A stretch of DNA of 64,000 bases from positions 1 through 64,000 of the forward strand of contig NZ_JADEWO010000022.1 of the NCBI RefSeq assembly GCF_015207605.1. Reading direction: 5' to 3'. The notes under the pieces were generated by a model. The model was not told the origin of the DNA and ran no database searches. It was given only the letters and a program-made list of their open reading frames with translations. Below, one piece after another: positions 63,947 to 64,000 of this stretch (position 1 is its first letter; each line of letters opens with the position of its first letter). Made by a program: the position numbers and the translations under genes. The DNA comes from Oculatella sp. LEGE 06141. Its GTDB lineage: Bacteria > Cyanobacteriota > Cyanobacteriia > Elainellales > Elainellaceae.

Positions 63947-64000
63947 ATGTTGAGACTAAAATCAGTTAACTTTGAGCAGCAGCAGTTTCAGAAACATCAC
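63947..64000 (+). CDS. 5' end of a further gene
   Basis: ATG at 63947 follows AGGAGG (63930-63935) by eleven bases and opens a frame of 18 codons to the end of the window (MLRLKSVNFEQQQFQKHH). It is in the same direction as, and 71 bases after, the Fe-S membrane protein gene. Too short to identify. Confidence 0.65.
   Translation, partial: MLRLKSVNFEQQQFQKHH

Overview
The window is chromosomal DNA of a cyanobacterium, probably a filamentous or multicellular one. The evidence is the very dense HIP1 octamer GCGATCGC and its GATCGC cores, cyanobacterial families (SufR-like regulator, DUF2808, an NrtA/CynA-type transporter with cyanase, an omega-3 acyl-lipid desaturase, PAS-rich kinases, NB-ARC/WD40 proteins, a serine/threonine kinase with WD40 repeats) and long AT-richer intergenic stretches carrying dispersed small repeats. 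No rRNA, tRNA or CRISPR array was seen. All family calls are made by eye from motifs; no database search was run.

Region 1 (1-18554) is the distal half of an extracellular contractile injection system (eCIS) cluster. Three probable cargo genes come first: the 3' end of a Pro-rich, membrane-segment protein, then two DUF4157 proteins. One of these carries an L,D-transpeptidase-like active site and the other a second HExxH zinc-protease motif. Then follows a tightly packed, translationally coupled baseplate operon: a 43-codon ORF, a CIS tube/Afp7-like protein, a LysM protein, gpD-like hub, gp5/VgrG-like spike, PAAR-like tip, gp25, two large J-like baseplate proteins, a tail-protein-I-like protein with a beta-helix, a DUF6519 protein and a glycosyltransferase-like protein. 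Sheath, tube, ATPase and cap genes are not here and presumably lie upstream.

Region 2 (18555-29201) holds a SufR-like Fe-S regulator convergent with a Rieske protein. Both have the same palindromic operator in front (S-TAAAG-N6-CTTTA-S, three sites), and a 24-bp-stem hairpin lies between their 3' ends. After these come a giant HTH/NB-ARC/WD40 STAND protein, a decayed IS630 transposase and a divergent PAS histidine kinase / AraC-type response regulator pair.

Region 3 (29202-33724) is a cyanate uptake and breakdown operon: substrate-binding protein with an unusual 121-residue pre-Tat extension, permease, ATPase, cyanase, and a small previously easily missed one-helix protein.

Region 4 (33725-48663) looks like a type I secretion locus. 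A parvulin-type isomerase, a cNMP-domain/C39-like ABC exporter, an HlyD adaptor and two small proteins lie on the minus strand. Candidate secreted substrates (an 11-repeat RTX protein and a CHRD-like protein) and exported proteins lie on the plus strand. Paired half-sites TAACTAGAACC/GGTTCTAGTTA recur in the intergenic DNA before the substrates, between exporter and RTX gene, and in two more places further on.

Region 5 (48664-64000) is signalling and membrane functions: CHASE4 hybrid histidine kinase, desB-type desaturase, two kinase-less PAS proteins, a conserved-looking unknown, a Ser/Thr kinase with WD40 repeats, a polytopic Fe-S protein, and the first 18 codons of another gene. A roughly 95-bp MITE-like element with TA-bordered inverted ends occurs four times in the window, once supplying the C-terminus and stop codon of the last eCIS-cluster gene.
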